Part shown: one piece after another, positions 15,551 through 25,100 of the stretch
How the letters are laid out: each line of letters starts with the position of its first letter
Numbering within the stretch: position 1 is the first letter of the stretch
Assembly: GCA_022842725.1 (NCBI GenBank)
Contig: JALHOZ010000036.1
Span: 1 to 45,935, forward strand
Source of the DNA: Saprospiraceae bacterium
Lineage (GTDB): Bacteria > Bacteroidota > Bacteroidia > Chitinophagales > Saprospiraceae
DNA: 45,935 nucleotides
Reading direction: 5' to 3'
The notes under the pieces: model-generated
The model's input: the letters and a program-made list of their open reading frames with translations, nothing else
What the model was told of the DNA's origin: nothing
Databases searched by the model: none
Translations under genes and position numbers: made by a program

Positions 15551-16093
15551 ATGGCTAAAATTGATTTCAAAAAAAGGGTAGTTCGTAATTTCATAATTGA
15601 AAATCGTAGACAAGGCAAAACCGACCAGGAAATTTATAATGAATTAGCAACTCGATTTGACGATAAGAAAGCTTTACTTAAAATAATTGTCGGGACAGCA
15701 ACTGATCAAAATAAAACTAAATTTAAGTGGGTAGCACATTGCGTTACATTTCTACTTATTTTAAACTTAATGTTCATTTATTTTGTAAAATATAATACAA
15801 ATTCGCTACCAATAAATGTGGACGGAAAATTCATTTTTCTTTGTTTTTTTACAATGGGATTAATATATGAAATTTATCAATTTACATTGGGAGAGGCATT
15901 TCAAATATTGGCCGGACTTTGGACGATGTATAATGGCATGGAAATAATACGTATTGCTGATACCGAATTATATATTTCAATTGTTTTAATGGTTTTTATT
16001 CTTGGGTTATTATTTTTATATTCGAGCAAATTGTTTCCGAAATCTCGGATATTTGGTTATAAAAAAGACGACAAAGGAGAATTTGTTTTATAG
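15551..16093 (+). CDS. Small multi-pass membrane protein, unknown function
   Basis: 180 aa. A hydrophilic N-terminal domain of about 55 residues (VVRNFIIENRRQGKTDQEIY, then LATRFDDKKALLKIIVGTAT) is predicted helical, possibly a small helix-turn-helix-like or adaptor segment. About four hydrophobic helices follow (about 58-80, 92-112, 117-135 and 138-158) and then a short basic tail (FGYKKDDKGEFVL). I recall similar uncharacterised Bacteroidota proteins with this N-terminal pattern; no function is known. It is AT-rich like the rest of the island, and begins 120 nt after the second promoter and core site. I see no attC-like hairpin after its stop. Confidence 0.65.
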   Translation: MAKIDFKKRVVRNFIIENRRQGKTDQEIYNELATRFDDKKALLKIIVGTATDQNKTKFKWVAHCVTFLLILNLMFIYFVKYNTNSLPINVDGKFIFLCFFTMGLIYEIYQFTLGEAFQILAGLWTMYNGMEIIRIADTELYISIVLMVFILGLLFLYSSKLFPKSRIFGYKKDDKGEFVL

Positions 16094-16279
16094 CGACTTT
16101 CTAAGCACATGACAAAAATTTAAAAATTAAATTCCATCTTTGGGACTTTAAAGTATTTTGTGTTTGAGCTTGAGTTTTTGTATACCGACAATTCTTCCAT
16201 TTGAAGTGAAATCGTGTTTTTACCAAATGTATTACTTAACACTCAATAAAAAGGGTATTCAATGAACTACAAAAATTGA

Positions 16280-17623
16280 CTATTTGTCTATTGTCACACA
16301 AAATTCCAATCTGATCTCCTTGCCCTCCTGATTCATCACTGGATTTCCGGCTGCATTTCGGGCATACCACACAAAACATATACTTTCTCCGCCTTCATCT
16401 TTTACCTCGATCACACCAAACTGTCCTTCTTCGCGACTGTAACCCTGAGAATAGGGTCCTCCCTTGTACGATCCGGGTCTGTCGATGGCAGCTGCATGAA
16501 AGACCCTGACTGGTGCACCACCACCTGTGGCATAATCGCTGTTGGTACCGTCATCCATCGCTACCATATGAGCGTCTCCACTCAGGATACAAACCGGAAT
16601 GTTATTGTTTTTGATAAAATTGGCAATTCGGTTTCTTTCTTCAGGATATCCACCCCAATTGTCCTTTTCACTACATTTGTAATTGGGGCCACCGGGCGCA
16701 TTGATCCACGGATAGGAATTGATCCAAAAAACGACATGGCCCTTTTTTTTGGCTTCCAAAAGTGTTGTAAAAAACCAGTTTAAATGGTCTTCATTTCCGA
16801 AGTTGGTTCCTGTGGTCAAACGATTACATCCGTCATATGTAGGTGGAATCTTTTGGGAGCGCATATCTGCCAGCACATACGTCACCCTTCCGACATCAAA
16901 AACCTGACTGATGGGGGCCGTCTCTCCGTCAAAAGCCAAAGGATAATGCGGAATATAGCTTTTATATTGTTGGATTGCTGTCGTCCGGCAGGGATTGTTT
17001 GCGTCAGAATTGTTGGGACCATAATCATGATCGTCCCACATGTATACCAAGGGGACATTTTGGTACAAAACCTTTTGCGCTTTGGAAGAAAAAACTTCGT
17101 GGTAGGCACTGTCAAACCTTACCATACACCGATCGTCTATATTTTCATAATGTAAATCCCCGATTTGCAGATAAAACAATGGATTTTCTTTCATCATTTT
17201 TGCAAAAACCGGACTTTCAGAACCCGTCTGCTGACAACTACCAAATACAACTTTGTAAGAAGCGGCTTTGTCCGGAAAAGTAGTGAACCTGCCTTCAACC
17301 CAAACTTCGTTTTTATTTCCCGAAAGGGTATATTGATATTTGGTATAAGGCTTCAATCCTACGATATTTGTTTTTATAATGTTGTTTTTTGATACCTGAG
17401 TGGTTATCGTCTTTTCAAAAACAACCTTACCTCCGTCAGACTCCCTTATTACTATTAAAACGGATGTTTCAGCGGTTGTCTGCAAAGATAAAGTCACACT
17501 TTCAGTTCCGACAGCGCCTGCAATTACGTGATGAATAAGGTTTTTATTATCTTTTTGCTGAACAACTTTTTGTGCCGAAAAGGAAAACCAAAACAAAACT
17601 ACAAACCACAAATACCACTTCAT
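16280..17623 (-). CDS. phoD: PhoD-like secreted phosphatase/phosphodiesterase
   Basis: 447 aa with signal peptide MKWYLWFVVLFWFSFSAQ. A PhoD N-terminal beta domain (about 30-115) precedes a metallophosphatase domain. Metal-site blocks are visible as FGSC (127-130), QIGDLHYEN (153-161), MWDDHDYGPN (195-204) and LSGDAHMVAMDD (347-358). PhoD enzymes are Fe/Ca-dependent alkaline phosphatases or phosphodiesterases acting outside the cytoplasm and release phosphate from esters. The gene is 26 nt downstream of the phytase gene on the same strand, so they form an operon, with a TonB receptor diverging upstream. The substrate is not readable from sequence. Confidence 0.88.
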   Translation of the reverse strand: MKWYLWFVVLFWFSFSAQKVVQQKDNKNLIHHVIAGAVGTESVTLSLQTTAETSVLIVIRESDGGKVVFEKTITTQVSKNNIIKTNIVGLKPYTKYQYTLSGNKNEVWVEGRFTTFPDKAASYKVVFGSCQQTGSESPVFAKMMKENPLFYLQIGDLHYENIDDRCMVRFDSAYHEVFSSKAQKVLYQNVPLVYMWDDHDYGPNNSDANNPCRTTAIQQYKSYIPHYPLAFDGETAPISQVFDVGRVTYVLADMRSQKIPPTYDGCNRLTTGTNFGNEDHLNWFFTTLLEAKKKGHVVFWINSYPWINAPGGPNYKCSEKDNWGGYPEERNRIANFIKNNNIPVCILSGDAHMVAMDDGTNSDYATGGGAPVRVFHAAAIDRPGSYKGGPYSQGYSREEGQFGVIEVKDEGGESICFVWYARNAAGNPVMNQEGKEIRLEFCVTIDK

Positions 17624-17649
17624 TGCCAGAATATTTAGTGTAAAAATAA

Positions 17650-18726
17650 TTATTTTTTCCTGATTCCGTTCGGAGCGAGAAACAATTCACTTCCTGCTAT
17701 GTCTTCCCATCGATATAACTGGAACGTTCCATCCGTACTCATCGCTACAAACATACCATTGGCAAAAGCCGGGTTAAATGAAACATTGGAAACATCACTA
17801 CCGTCACTTTCCATCGTGGAAGTAAATACTTTTTTAATCATCGGATGATGATGCGGATCGGAAGGTGTACCCTCTCTTGGAAAAACCTGAAATGCATTGG
17901 CTTGCTGGTCCGACAATAAAATATATCCGGTTCCGTCATTGGCTTTATATATCGATATTCCTTCGTGATCCTGACGAATGCCCTTGGTTGCAAACAAAGC
18001 CAACTCAACGTCACTGCTATCAGGATGGACATAATATTTACGAACGCCTACGCCCTCGTCAGAACAATAGACATAACCCAACTCATTGTCGACCGCTATG
18101 GCTTCGATTTCTTTTTTACCACTAAAGTTTCCAAATTTTCTCACCAGGGAGCCGGTTACCACACCATTTTCGTTTGCCTGGAGTTTGTATTGATACAAAT
18201 ATCCTTTTTGAGGACCGGTTTTTCTGCCGACAATAGCATATATGGTACCGGATTTGTCCGTGTACAGGGCGACACCCATAGGAGACTTTTGAGGACTGTC
18301 TGCAAAAACAGGAATACCTCCGTTGTCAATTGATTTCATATCCGGCAGTGAAAAAACCCGTATGGAATTAGCATTTCTTTCTGCACAAACCGCAATATCG
18401 AATTTTTTTCCTTTGATGGATAATCCGTATGCGATGTCCACATTATTGGGACGCCTTAGCCTGACTGTTTTGTCCGGGTTTATTTTTCCCGAAAGGTCAA
18501 AAACATACAGTCCTCCTTCTCCGGTGTCTCCACCTTTGTCTGTCCCGATAATAAGACTTTGAGAAGGATCCGTCGGATGTATCCAAATGGCAGGATCATC
18601 ACTGTCTGTGGCTACTTTATCAGTAATAATCACCGGTTTTATGGCAAATTTTGAAATTTTCTGAACAGAACAGGACAAAAAGAAAACAGAACAAAAAAGG
18701 GTCGATGCCAATGTTTTAAACAACAT
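17650..18726 (-). CDS. Beta-propeller phytase lipoprotein
   Basis: 358 aa from the ATG at 18726 (MLFKTLASTLFCSVFFLSCS), giving a compact lipoprotein signal with Cys19; the in-frame ATG at 18759 would add 11 residues before it. The mature part is a six-bladed beta-propeller phytase: ATDSDDPAIWIHPTDPSQS, GLYVFDL, RPNNVDIAYG, GKKEIEAIAVDNELGYVYCS, DHEGISIYKANDGTGYILLS. The acidic residues in DSDDPAIW, EIEAIAVD and DHEGISIY are those that bind catalytic calcium in this family. It hydrolyses phytate or other phosphoesters at the cell surface. It is first in the operon with PhoD. Confidence 0.88.
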   Translation of the reverse strand: MLFKTLASTLFCSVFFLSCSVQKISKFAIKPVIITDKVATDSDDPAIWIHPTDPSQSLIIGTDKGGDTGEGGLYVFDLSGKINPDKTVRLRRPNNVDIAYGLSIKGKKFDIAVCAERNANSIRVFSLPDMKSIDNGGIPVFADSPQKSPMGVALYTDKSGTIYAIVGRKTGPQKGYLYQYKLQANENGVVTGSLVRKFGNFSGKKEIEAIAVDNELGYVYCSDEGVGVRKYYVHPDSSDVELALFATKGIRQDHEGISIYKANDGTGYILLSDQQANAFQVFPREGTPSDPHHHPMIKKVFTSTMESDGSDVSNVSFNPAFANGMFVAMSTDGTFQLYRWEDIAGSELFLAPNGIRKK

Positions 18727-19060
18727 AAAATCTTTGTTTATTGAAAGGGCAAAATTCATTAAGTTTTTATGATATATATTGTGAAGAGCGATTAATTTAA
18801 TATTAAATCAAAATATGACCTCTTTACTGTGGTTGTAGTGTATTCAACCCATTGAAAAACAAGTAATAAAGCTCTAGAATGAAGCTGTGTCTTTTGTCAT
18901 AAAGTTCAAAATAAAAACAAATTTTCCTTCATTTCCCGGTTTGTTATCAAAGTCCTCACATAATCTTTATTTTGATGTTGGTTTTGATAATATCTGGTTA
19001 ACAAATAGTTTACATTGACAGAGTAACCTTGTGGCTTCATTCATAACAAAACACAATTTT
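18727..19060. promoter_or_regulatory. Divergent control region of the phytase and TonB-receptor genes
   Basis: 334-nt AT-rich region between divergent starts. For the receptor, TTTG (18983-18986), 19 nt, TAGTTTAC (19006-19013) is a plausible but imperfect promoter; TAACCTTG at 19024-19031 is an alternative -7. No convincing phytase promoter or Pho box was found (one TTGTCAT at 18894-18900 lacks a second repeat). Confidence 0.45.
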
Positions 19061-21862
19061 ATGTCAAAACTTTTACACGTCTTTTTCTGTATGGTTTTTT
19101 CCATCGTTTTTGTTTCCGCACAAACAGGAACTATCCAGGGTAAAGTCATCGATGACCTAGGCCTGGTCATGCCCGGAGCGGGAATCATGCTCAATACAAC
19201 ACCACCACAGGGGACCATCTCCGACAATGGTGGAAAATATCAAATGTCCGGTATTCCGGTGGGAAGTTATACCCTCGAAGTATCTTACATCGGTTATAAA
19301 ACCCTGACTTTTCAGGTGACTGTGGAAGCAGGAAAAATAACAGAACAAAACATTTCTTTGATTGAAGAATCCATCATGGGTGATGAGGTTTTGATATTGG
19401 GAGACCGCCTCAGAGGACAGGCAAAAGCACTGAATCAACAAAAAAATAATGCCAACATCACCAATATCGTGGCTGCTGACCAGATCGGAAAATTCCCTGA
19501 TGCCAATATCGGAGATGCTGTAAAAAGAATTCCGGGAATCACCATGCAAAATGATCAGGGTGAGGCCAGAAATATCATCATCAGAGGTATGGCACCGCAA
19601 CTCAACTCAGTGATGATCAATGGGGAAAGAGTACCTTCTGCTGAAGGTGACAACAGAAATGTACAGATGGACCTTATTCCTGCCGATATGGTTCAGTCTA
19701 TCGAAGTAAACAAAGCTGTATTGCCTAATATGGATGCGGATGCTATCGGAGGTGCCGTCAATTTGGTCACCCGAAAAGCTGCTGATGGATTGAGATTGTC
19801 AGGTACATTGGGTAGTGGTTTAAATCTATTGTCCAACAAACCGATCTGGAACGGTTCTCTTGTAGTTGGTGACCGTTTTTTTAATAAAAAATTAGGTGTC
19901 GTACTTTCAGCATCATATAATAATCACAATTTTGGTTCTGACAATTTTGAAGGTGTCTGGGCAGAAACTGACAATCCGGATTACCCGGTTGTTTTAAGTG
20001 GTTTTGACCTCAGAAAATACGATGTACAAAGGGTGAGAAGAAGTGCTTCCCTTTCGTTGGACTATTCTTTGGGTAAAGGACATACGATCTTTTTTAATTC
20101 TATGTACAACTGGAGAGATGACTGGGAAAACAGATACCGGTTCAGAGTGGACAGAATGGAAAGACCGATCGAACCCGGAGATTTTACCAAATTATCTGAC
20201 GGCGTTTTGGAATTGACCGGAAGGGTTGCCATTCAGACCAAAGGTGGTATTGACAATGACAGAAATAAAGGAACCAGATTGGAAGATCAGAGAGTAGGAA
20301 ATTATACTTTGGGTGGAGAACATCTTTTTGGTAAATTAAAAATGAACTGGACGGGAACGTATGCTACGGCTTCAGAAGACAGACCCAAAGAAAGATATAT
20401 TACCCACAGAAGCAACAAAACGGTAATTGTGGATACTAAAGATCCTTCAAAATATGTCGTTAATCTGAAAAATATCGATGACGAGCTGACCTTGGGATTA
20501 AATGAAATCTATGAATCCAATAATAATACCAACGAAACGGACATCAACGGAAGATTGGATTTTGACTATCCTTTTGCTAATAATAAAGGAAAAATTTATT
20601 TCGGAGGAAGATATCGTGGTAAAGACAAAGAAAGGGTAAATACTTATGACATCTACGAACCAATCGAGGATTTGGGTGCAGGTGGAAACAATCTGGGAAG
20701 TCTTGCTATTTCAAAACAGGATGAAAGAGTGTTTTTGAATGGTGAAAAATATGTGCCCGGAAGGTTTGTCACCAAAGAATATCTGGGAGGACTTAATTTG
20801 GCAGATGGAAATATCTTTGAAAAAGAAGATGCTTTGGCAGAATATATCACGTCCAACTACAATGCAAACGAAAACATTACAGCCGGTTATATCATGGCCG
20901 ACTACAAAATCACCAATAAGTTTATGGCCATCGTCGGGGCAAGGGTAGAAAATACCAATATTACCTACAGCGGATTCGAATTTGACGAAGATAATGAAGA
21001 AGCAATAAAAACGCCTGAAGTCAATAAAAATTATACCAATATATTGCCGGGAGCACATTTGAAATATAATTTTTCAGATAACTCTATATTGAGATTTGCA
21101 TGGACCAATACATTGGCCAGACCCAATTATTTTGATCTGGTACCTTATGCAACGTACAGTCCTGACAACATGACGCTCCAAAGAGGAAATCCGGAACTGG
21201 AGGCCACCACTTCCATGAACCTTGACCTGATGTTTGAAAAATATTTTTCTTCTATCGGTGTTCTTTCTGCCGGAGGTTTTTATAAAGACATTTCCAACTT
21301 TATCTATTCCAGAACGGATCTGAACTTCGATGACCCGCAATTTGGAAGATTGATCTCTTATACCCGACCTGAAAACGGCGGTAATGCCGACGTTTATGGT
21401 TTTGAAGTTTCTTTGCAAAGACAGCTTGACTTCCTACCGGGAGCTTTGAAAGGTTTCGGAGTATATTTGAATTATACCTTTACAGAATCATCCACAACAG
21501 GAATCCAAGGCAGAGAAAATGAAGATCTCAGACTTACAGGGACCGCAAGAAACATGGTTAATGCATCGTTATCTTACGAAAATAAAAAACTGGTAGTGAG
21601 AGCATCTTTAAATTTTGCCAGTGATTATATCGATGAAGTGGGAGGTTCCGCATTTAATGATATTTATTACGACAAACAAACCTTTGTCGATGTCAACGCT
21701 TCATATGCATTCACGTCAAAATGGAGAGTTTATTTTGAAGCCAACAACCTGACCAACCAACCACTGAGATATTATCAGGGTATTTCAGAAAGAACCTTTC
21801 AGGAAGAATTTTACAATGCCAGAATCAACCTGGGTATTAAGTTTGACTTTTTCGGAAAATAA
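19061..21862 (+). CDS. TonB-dependent receptor with carboxypeptidase-regulatory-like N-domain
   Basis: 933 aa from the ATG at 19061, which starts a normal signal peptide (MSKLLHVFFCMVFSIVFVSA); an upstream in-frame start would only add 10 residues. A CarboxypepD-reg-like domain lies at about 24-105 (GTIQGKVIDDLGLVMPGAGI, GKYQMSGIPVGSYTLEVSYI). The plug lies at about 130-240 (IGKFPDANIGDAVKRIPGI, RNIIIRGMAPQLNSVMINGE, GGAVNLVTRK). The remainder is the 22-strand barrel ending KFDFFGK with a near-terminal aromatic. The subtype with IPGI and a GMAPQLNSVMINGE motif is found beside phytases or phosphatases in several phyla. Next to phytase and PhoD it probably imports phytate-derived or phosphorylated ligands; the ligand is inferred. 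Confidence 0.88.
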   Translation: MSKLLHVFFCMVFSIVFVSAQTGTIQGKVIDDLGLVMPGAGIMLNTTPPQGTISDNGGKYQMSGIPVGSYTLEVSYIGYKTLTFQVTVEAGKITEQNISLIEESIMGDEVLILGDRLRGQAKALNQQKNNANITNIVAADQIGKFPDANIGDAVKRIPGITMQNDQGEARNIIIRGMAPQLNSVMINGERVPSAEGDNRNVQMDLIPADMVQSIEVNKAVLPNMDADAIGGAVNLVTRKAADGLRLSGTLGSGLNLLSNKPIWNGSLVVGDRFFNKKLGVVLSASYNNHNFGSDNFEGVWAETDNPDYPVVLSGFDLRKYDVQRVRRSASLSLDYSLGKGHTIFFNSMYNWRDDWENRYRFRVDRMERPIEPGDFTKLSDGVLELTGRVAIQTKGGIDNDRNKGTRLEDQRVGNYTLGGEHLFGKLKMNWTGTYATASEDRPKERYITHRSNKTVIVDTKDPSKYVVNLKNIDDELTLGLNEIYESNNNTNETDINGRLDFDYPFANNKGKIYFGGRYRGKDKERVNTYDIYEPIEDLGAGGNNLGSLAISKQDERVFLNGEKYVPGRFVTKEYLGGLNLADGNIFEKEDALAEYITSNYNANENITAGYIMADYKITNKFMAIVGARVENTNITYSGFEFDEDNEEAIKTPEVNKNYTNILPGAHLKYNFSDNSILRFAWTNTLARPNYFDLVPYATYSPDNMTLQRGNPELEATTSMNLDLMFEKYFSSIGVLSAGGFYKDISNFIYSRTDLNFDDPQFGRLISYTRPENGGNADVYGFEVSLQRQLDFLPGALKGFGVYLNYTFTESSTTGIQGRENEDLRLTGTARNMVNASLSYENKKLVVRASLNFASDYIDEVGGSAFNDIYYDKQTFVDVNASYAFTSKWRVYFEANNLTNQPLRYYQGISERTFQEEFYNARINLGIKFDFFGK

Positions 21863-21882
21863 TACTATAATTTTTAGCATAT

Positions 21883-21922
21883 AAAAATGTCCGTTGACTT
21901 TGGTCGGCGGGCATTTTTTTTT
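21883..21922 (+). terminator. Intrinsic terminator of the TonB-receptor gene
   Basis: AAAAATGTCCG (21883-21893) pairs with CGGGCATTTTT (21908-21918, one G-T pair), followed by a long T-run. Confidence 0.85.
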
Positions 21923-21976
21923 GTATCCGGGTAATGATTTATAAGTCGGGTCGACAAGTTCAAGGGTGAAACCTTC

Positions 21977-22036
21977 TCAATCTCAATCTCAACCTTAATC
22001 TTAACATCAATCTTAACCTTAGCCTTAGCCTTAATA
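21977..22036 (+). repeat. Degenerate hexanucleotide tandem array, 10 units
   Basis: Ten in-register 6-mers of consensus TyAryC: TCAATC twice, TCAACC, TTAATC, TTAACA, TCAATC, TTAACC, TTAGCC twice, TTAATA. It lies between the receptor terminator and the next gene and contains no ORF. It may be a slippage-prone microsatellite or spacer; function unknown. Confidence 0.85.
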
Positions 22037-22133
22037 TCGGGGTTTTTGGTATGATTTTTGTATTATAATTATTTATAATATGTAATTATCATTTTATAAG
22101 TATCTTATGAATAACAAAAAATAATAATGTAAA

Positions 22134-25100
22134 TTGAAAAACCGCATCTATATATGGATGGTAGCAGCAGTACTTTTGATGACTGTTGATCACAAAACCC
22201 CGGAATCACTTGTCGGGGTTTCGGCCATTCAGGTATATGCAGGGGATGATACCAATTTATGTCCGGGTTCTTCATTAGAGCTCTCCCAACTCGGTGCCTA
22301 CATCACCGGTGAAGTTTCCAATGGTTTTTGGTTTACTTCAGGAGATGGCAGATTTGTTCCGGGTTTTACAATATCTTCGCGTTTTTCAGTGGCAACGATG
22401 TATATGCCGGGTGTTTTGGATAATGCCAACGGCGGTTTTACCCTTACGTTGGTTTCGGATGACCCGGATTTGGACCCGATCACCGGTACCAACGGACCAA
22501 AAGTTCAGGTTTCCGATCAGGTACGCATATCTTTTCCTCCTCCTCCTACTTTGGTTTGTAATACCAATCTTCAGGTTTCACTGAATTTTGATTGTACCAT
22601 AGAATTGGAAGCTGACGTCCTTGTAGCCAATCCAAGAATGCCTTATGACGATTATACGGTACAGATGTTTGACAAAAACAACCAGATCATTCCAAACAAT
22701 ATTCTCACAAAAAATCACCTCAAACAAAATATTACCTTCCGTGTCGGTCATGCCTGTACCAGCCACTTTTGTCAGGGCAACCTTCAGGTGTATGATTATT
22801 ATCCACCGATTTTTGTCTGTAAAAATGATACCATTTCCTGCCTTGAAGATGCTGCACCGCTTCAATTAGGATTGCCTGTTCCGACAGGTGCGGCAGTCGA
22901 CAGCATCAGAAACGGAAAAATATATGTCCGGAATTGGGATGCCTGTGGTCAGGTACAATTGACCTACACTGAATCCATTCAAAAAAGAGATTGTTCGATT
23001 CCGGTATTCGACAAGATCATCACCCGACAGTGGAGCGCCAAAGATGAATCCCAAAACCTCAGCACTTGTTTTCAAACCATCTTCATCCGAAAAACAAGCC
23101 TGACAGAAATTACCTTTCCACCTTCATTTGACGATGTGCAGGAGCCTTCCTTTAATTGTCTGGATTCTTTTCCAACCTTTCCCAACGGACATCCTTCCAC
23201 CGATACTACAGGCGTTCCGACAGGAGGAATGTGTGACAATATCGGAATTATTATGACAGACCTCAGATTTGAGACTTGTGGTGCAGGATTTAAAATCGCG
23301 CGATCATGGTTTGTCATCGAGTGGTGCTCTCAACAAAGTGTGACCAGAAATCAAATCATCCTGGTGAAAGACAAAAATGCTCCGTCCTTTGTGTGTCCAG
23401 AGGATATTACCATTGGTACCGGGTTTTATCAGTGTGCTACCGGTCAGGAAGTGCTACCCTTGCCGGAATTTATAACTGACTGTAGTGATTACCAGACTTT
23501 GGTCACCATTTCGAATACATCAGGTCAGAATTTTAATGCCAATTTGTTTTTTTCAAATCAAAACTACTATATCAATCAACTTCCGTTAGGAAATTATATT
23601 GTAAAATATATCCTCATTGATGCTTGTCAGAATACAGCTGAATGTGAGATGTCGCTCACGGTTTTGGATGTTGCTCCTCCGATTCCTGTTTGTGATAAAG
23701 ATACCAAAATATCTGTCGATCCATTCGGAAATGCCAGACTTTTTGCCACTTCTCTCAATGACGGTAGTTGGGACAATTGTGGTATTCAAAAATTTGAGGT
23801 CAGACGAAAAAACAGTTCGTGCGGACAATCATTGGAATGGAGGCCTTTTGCAGATTTTTGTTGTGCCGACGTGGGAACCCTGCAACACGTCAGCCTTCAG
23901 GTCACCGACATCCACGGATTAGTCAATACCTGCCATGTAGAAATCGAAGTGGAAGACAAACTTAAGCCGGTCATCACCTGTCCGTCCCACATCACTATCA
24001 GTTGTGACAACGCCTACGATCCTCAAAATCCGGATCTTTATGGCAAAGTTGTCACCAAACCTGCCGACAGAAAACCCATCATTATCTTTGACAGAATCAA
24101 TCAGGGAATCGTAGGACAGGATGGTCTCGCTACAGACAATTGTACATTAACCATCTCAAAAAGAGAAAAAATAAACGTTCAATGTTTTAAAGGCACCATT
24201 GAAAGAACATTTATTGCAACCGACAAGGGCAATCTTAAGGATTCCTGTACCCAAATCATAACCTTACGAAATCCTGATCCTTTTGATTACGTTGATATTA
24301 CCTGGCCACAACATTATACCGGTCAGGGTTGTAAAATCTCTGATGTGGACACCAGTGTATCGGGAGCACCAAAATACAATAACACCAGTTGTTCGACGAT
24401 CGCATCTTATTATGAAGACCAACCTTTTTACCTTGCCGACAGTGCCTGTGTCAAAATATTCAGAAATTGGTATGTCATCGATTGGTGTCAGTTTGATCAG
24501 ACAACCCAATATGGCAAATGGGGTCCTTATACCCAAATTATTAAAATTCATAACACAACCCCTCCTACCCTTTTGTCAGGATGCAGAGATACGATCATTT
24601 GTTTTTATGGCAGCACTTGCGGACCCGAAACGGTTTTGTTACAAGCTGAAGCATCAGATGATTGTACGCCAACTGATGCCCTCACCTATCGATTCAACTT
24701 TGATACAAACAATGACGGAACAATAGATTTTACCGGACCTTCCCGAACTTTTGAAAGGCAGATTCCTCTTGGAAATCACAGCATCACATGGACCGTTTGG
24801 GACAATTGTGGCAATATGACTTCCTGCAAACAACAGATTACCACCAAAGATTGCAAAAAACCAACCCCCTATTGTCGTTCTCAGGTGAGTATGACGCTTG
24901 ACGAATCAACCCACCAGGCCGAAATCTGGGCTTCAGACTTTGATTTGGGAAGTTCTGACAATTGTACGCCGTTGGAAGACCTTGTTTTTTCTTTTTCACC
25001 GGATACGGCAGATGTTGTAGCGTTTTTGTCCTGTGATGACCTGTCAGACGGCATTTCCGGCGAAGTTTTAGTAGAAATGTATGTCACCGATCATACGGGA

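Noticed and set aside
18887-18906. Possible Pho box (TTGTCATAAAG) upstream of the phytase/TonB genes
   Set aside because: Only one half-repeat is present; the second 7-mer is not similar, and enterobacterial Pho boxes need not apply in Bacteroidota.
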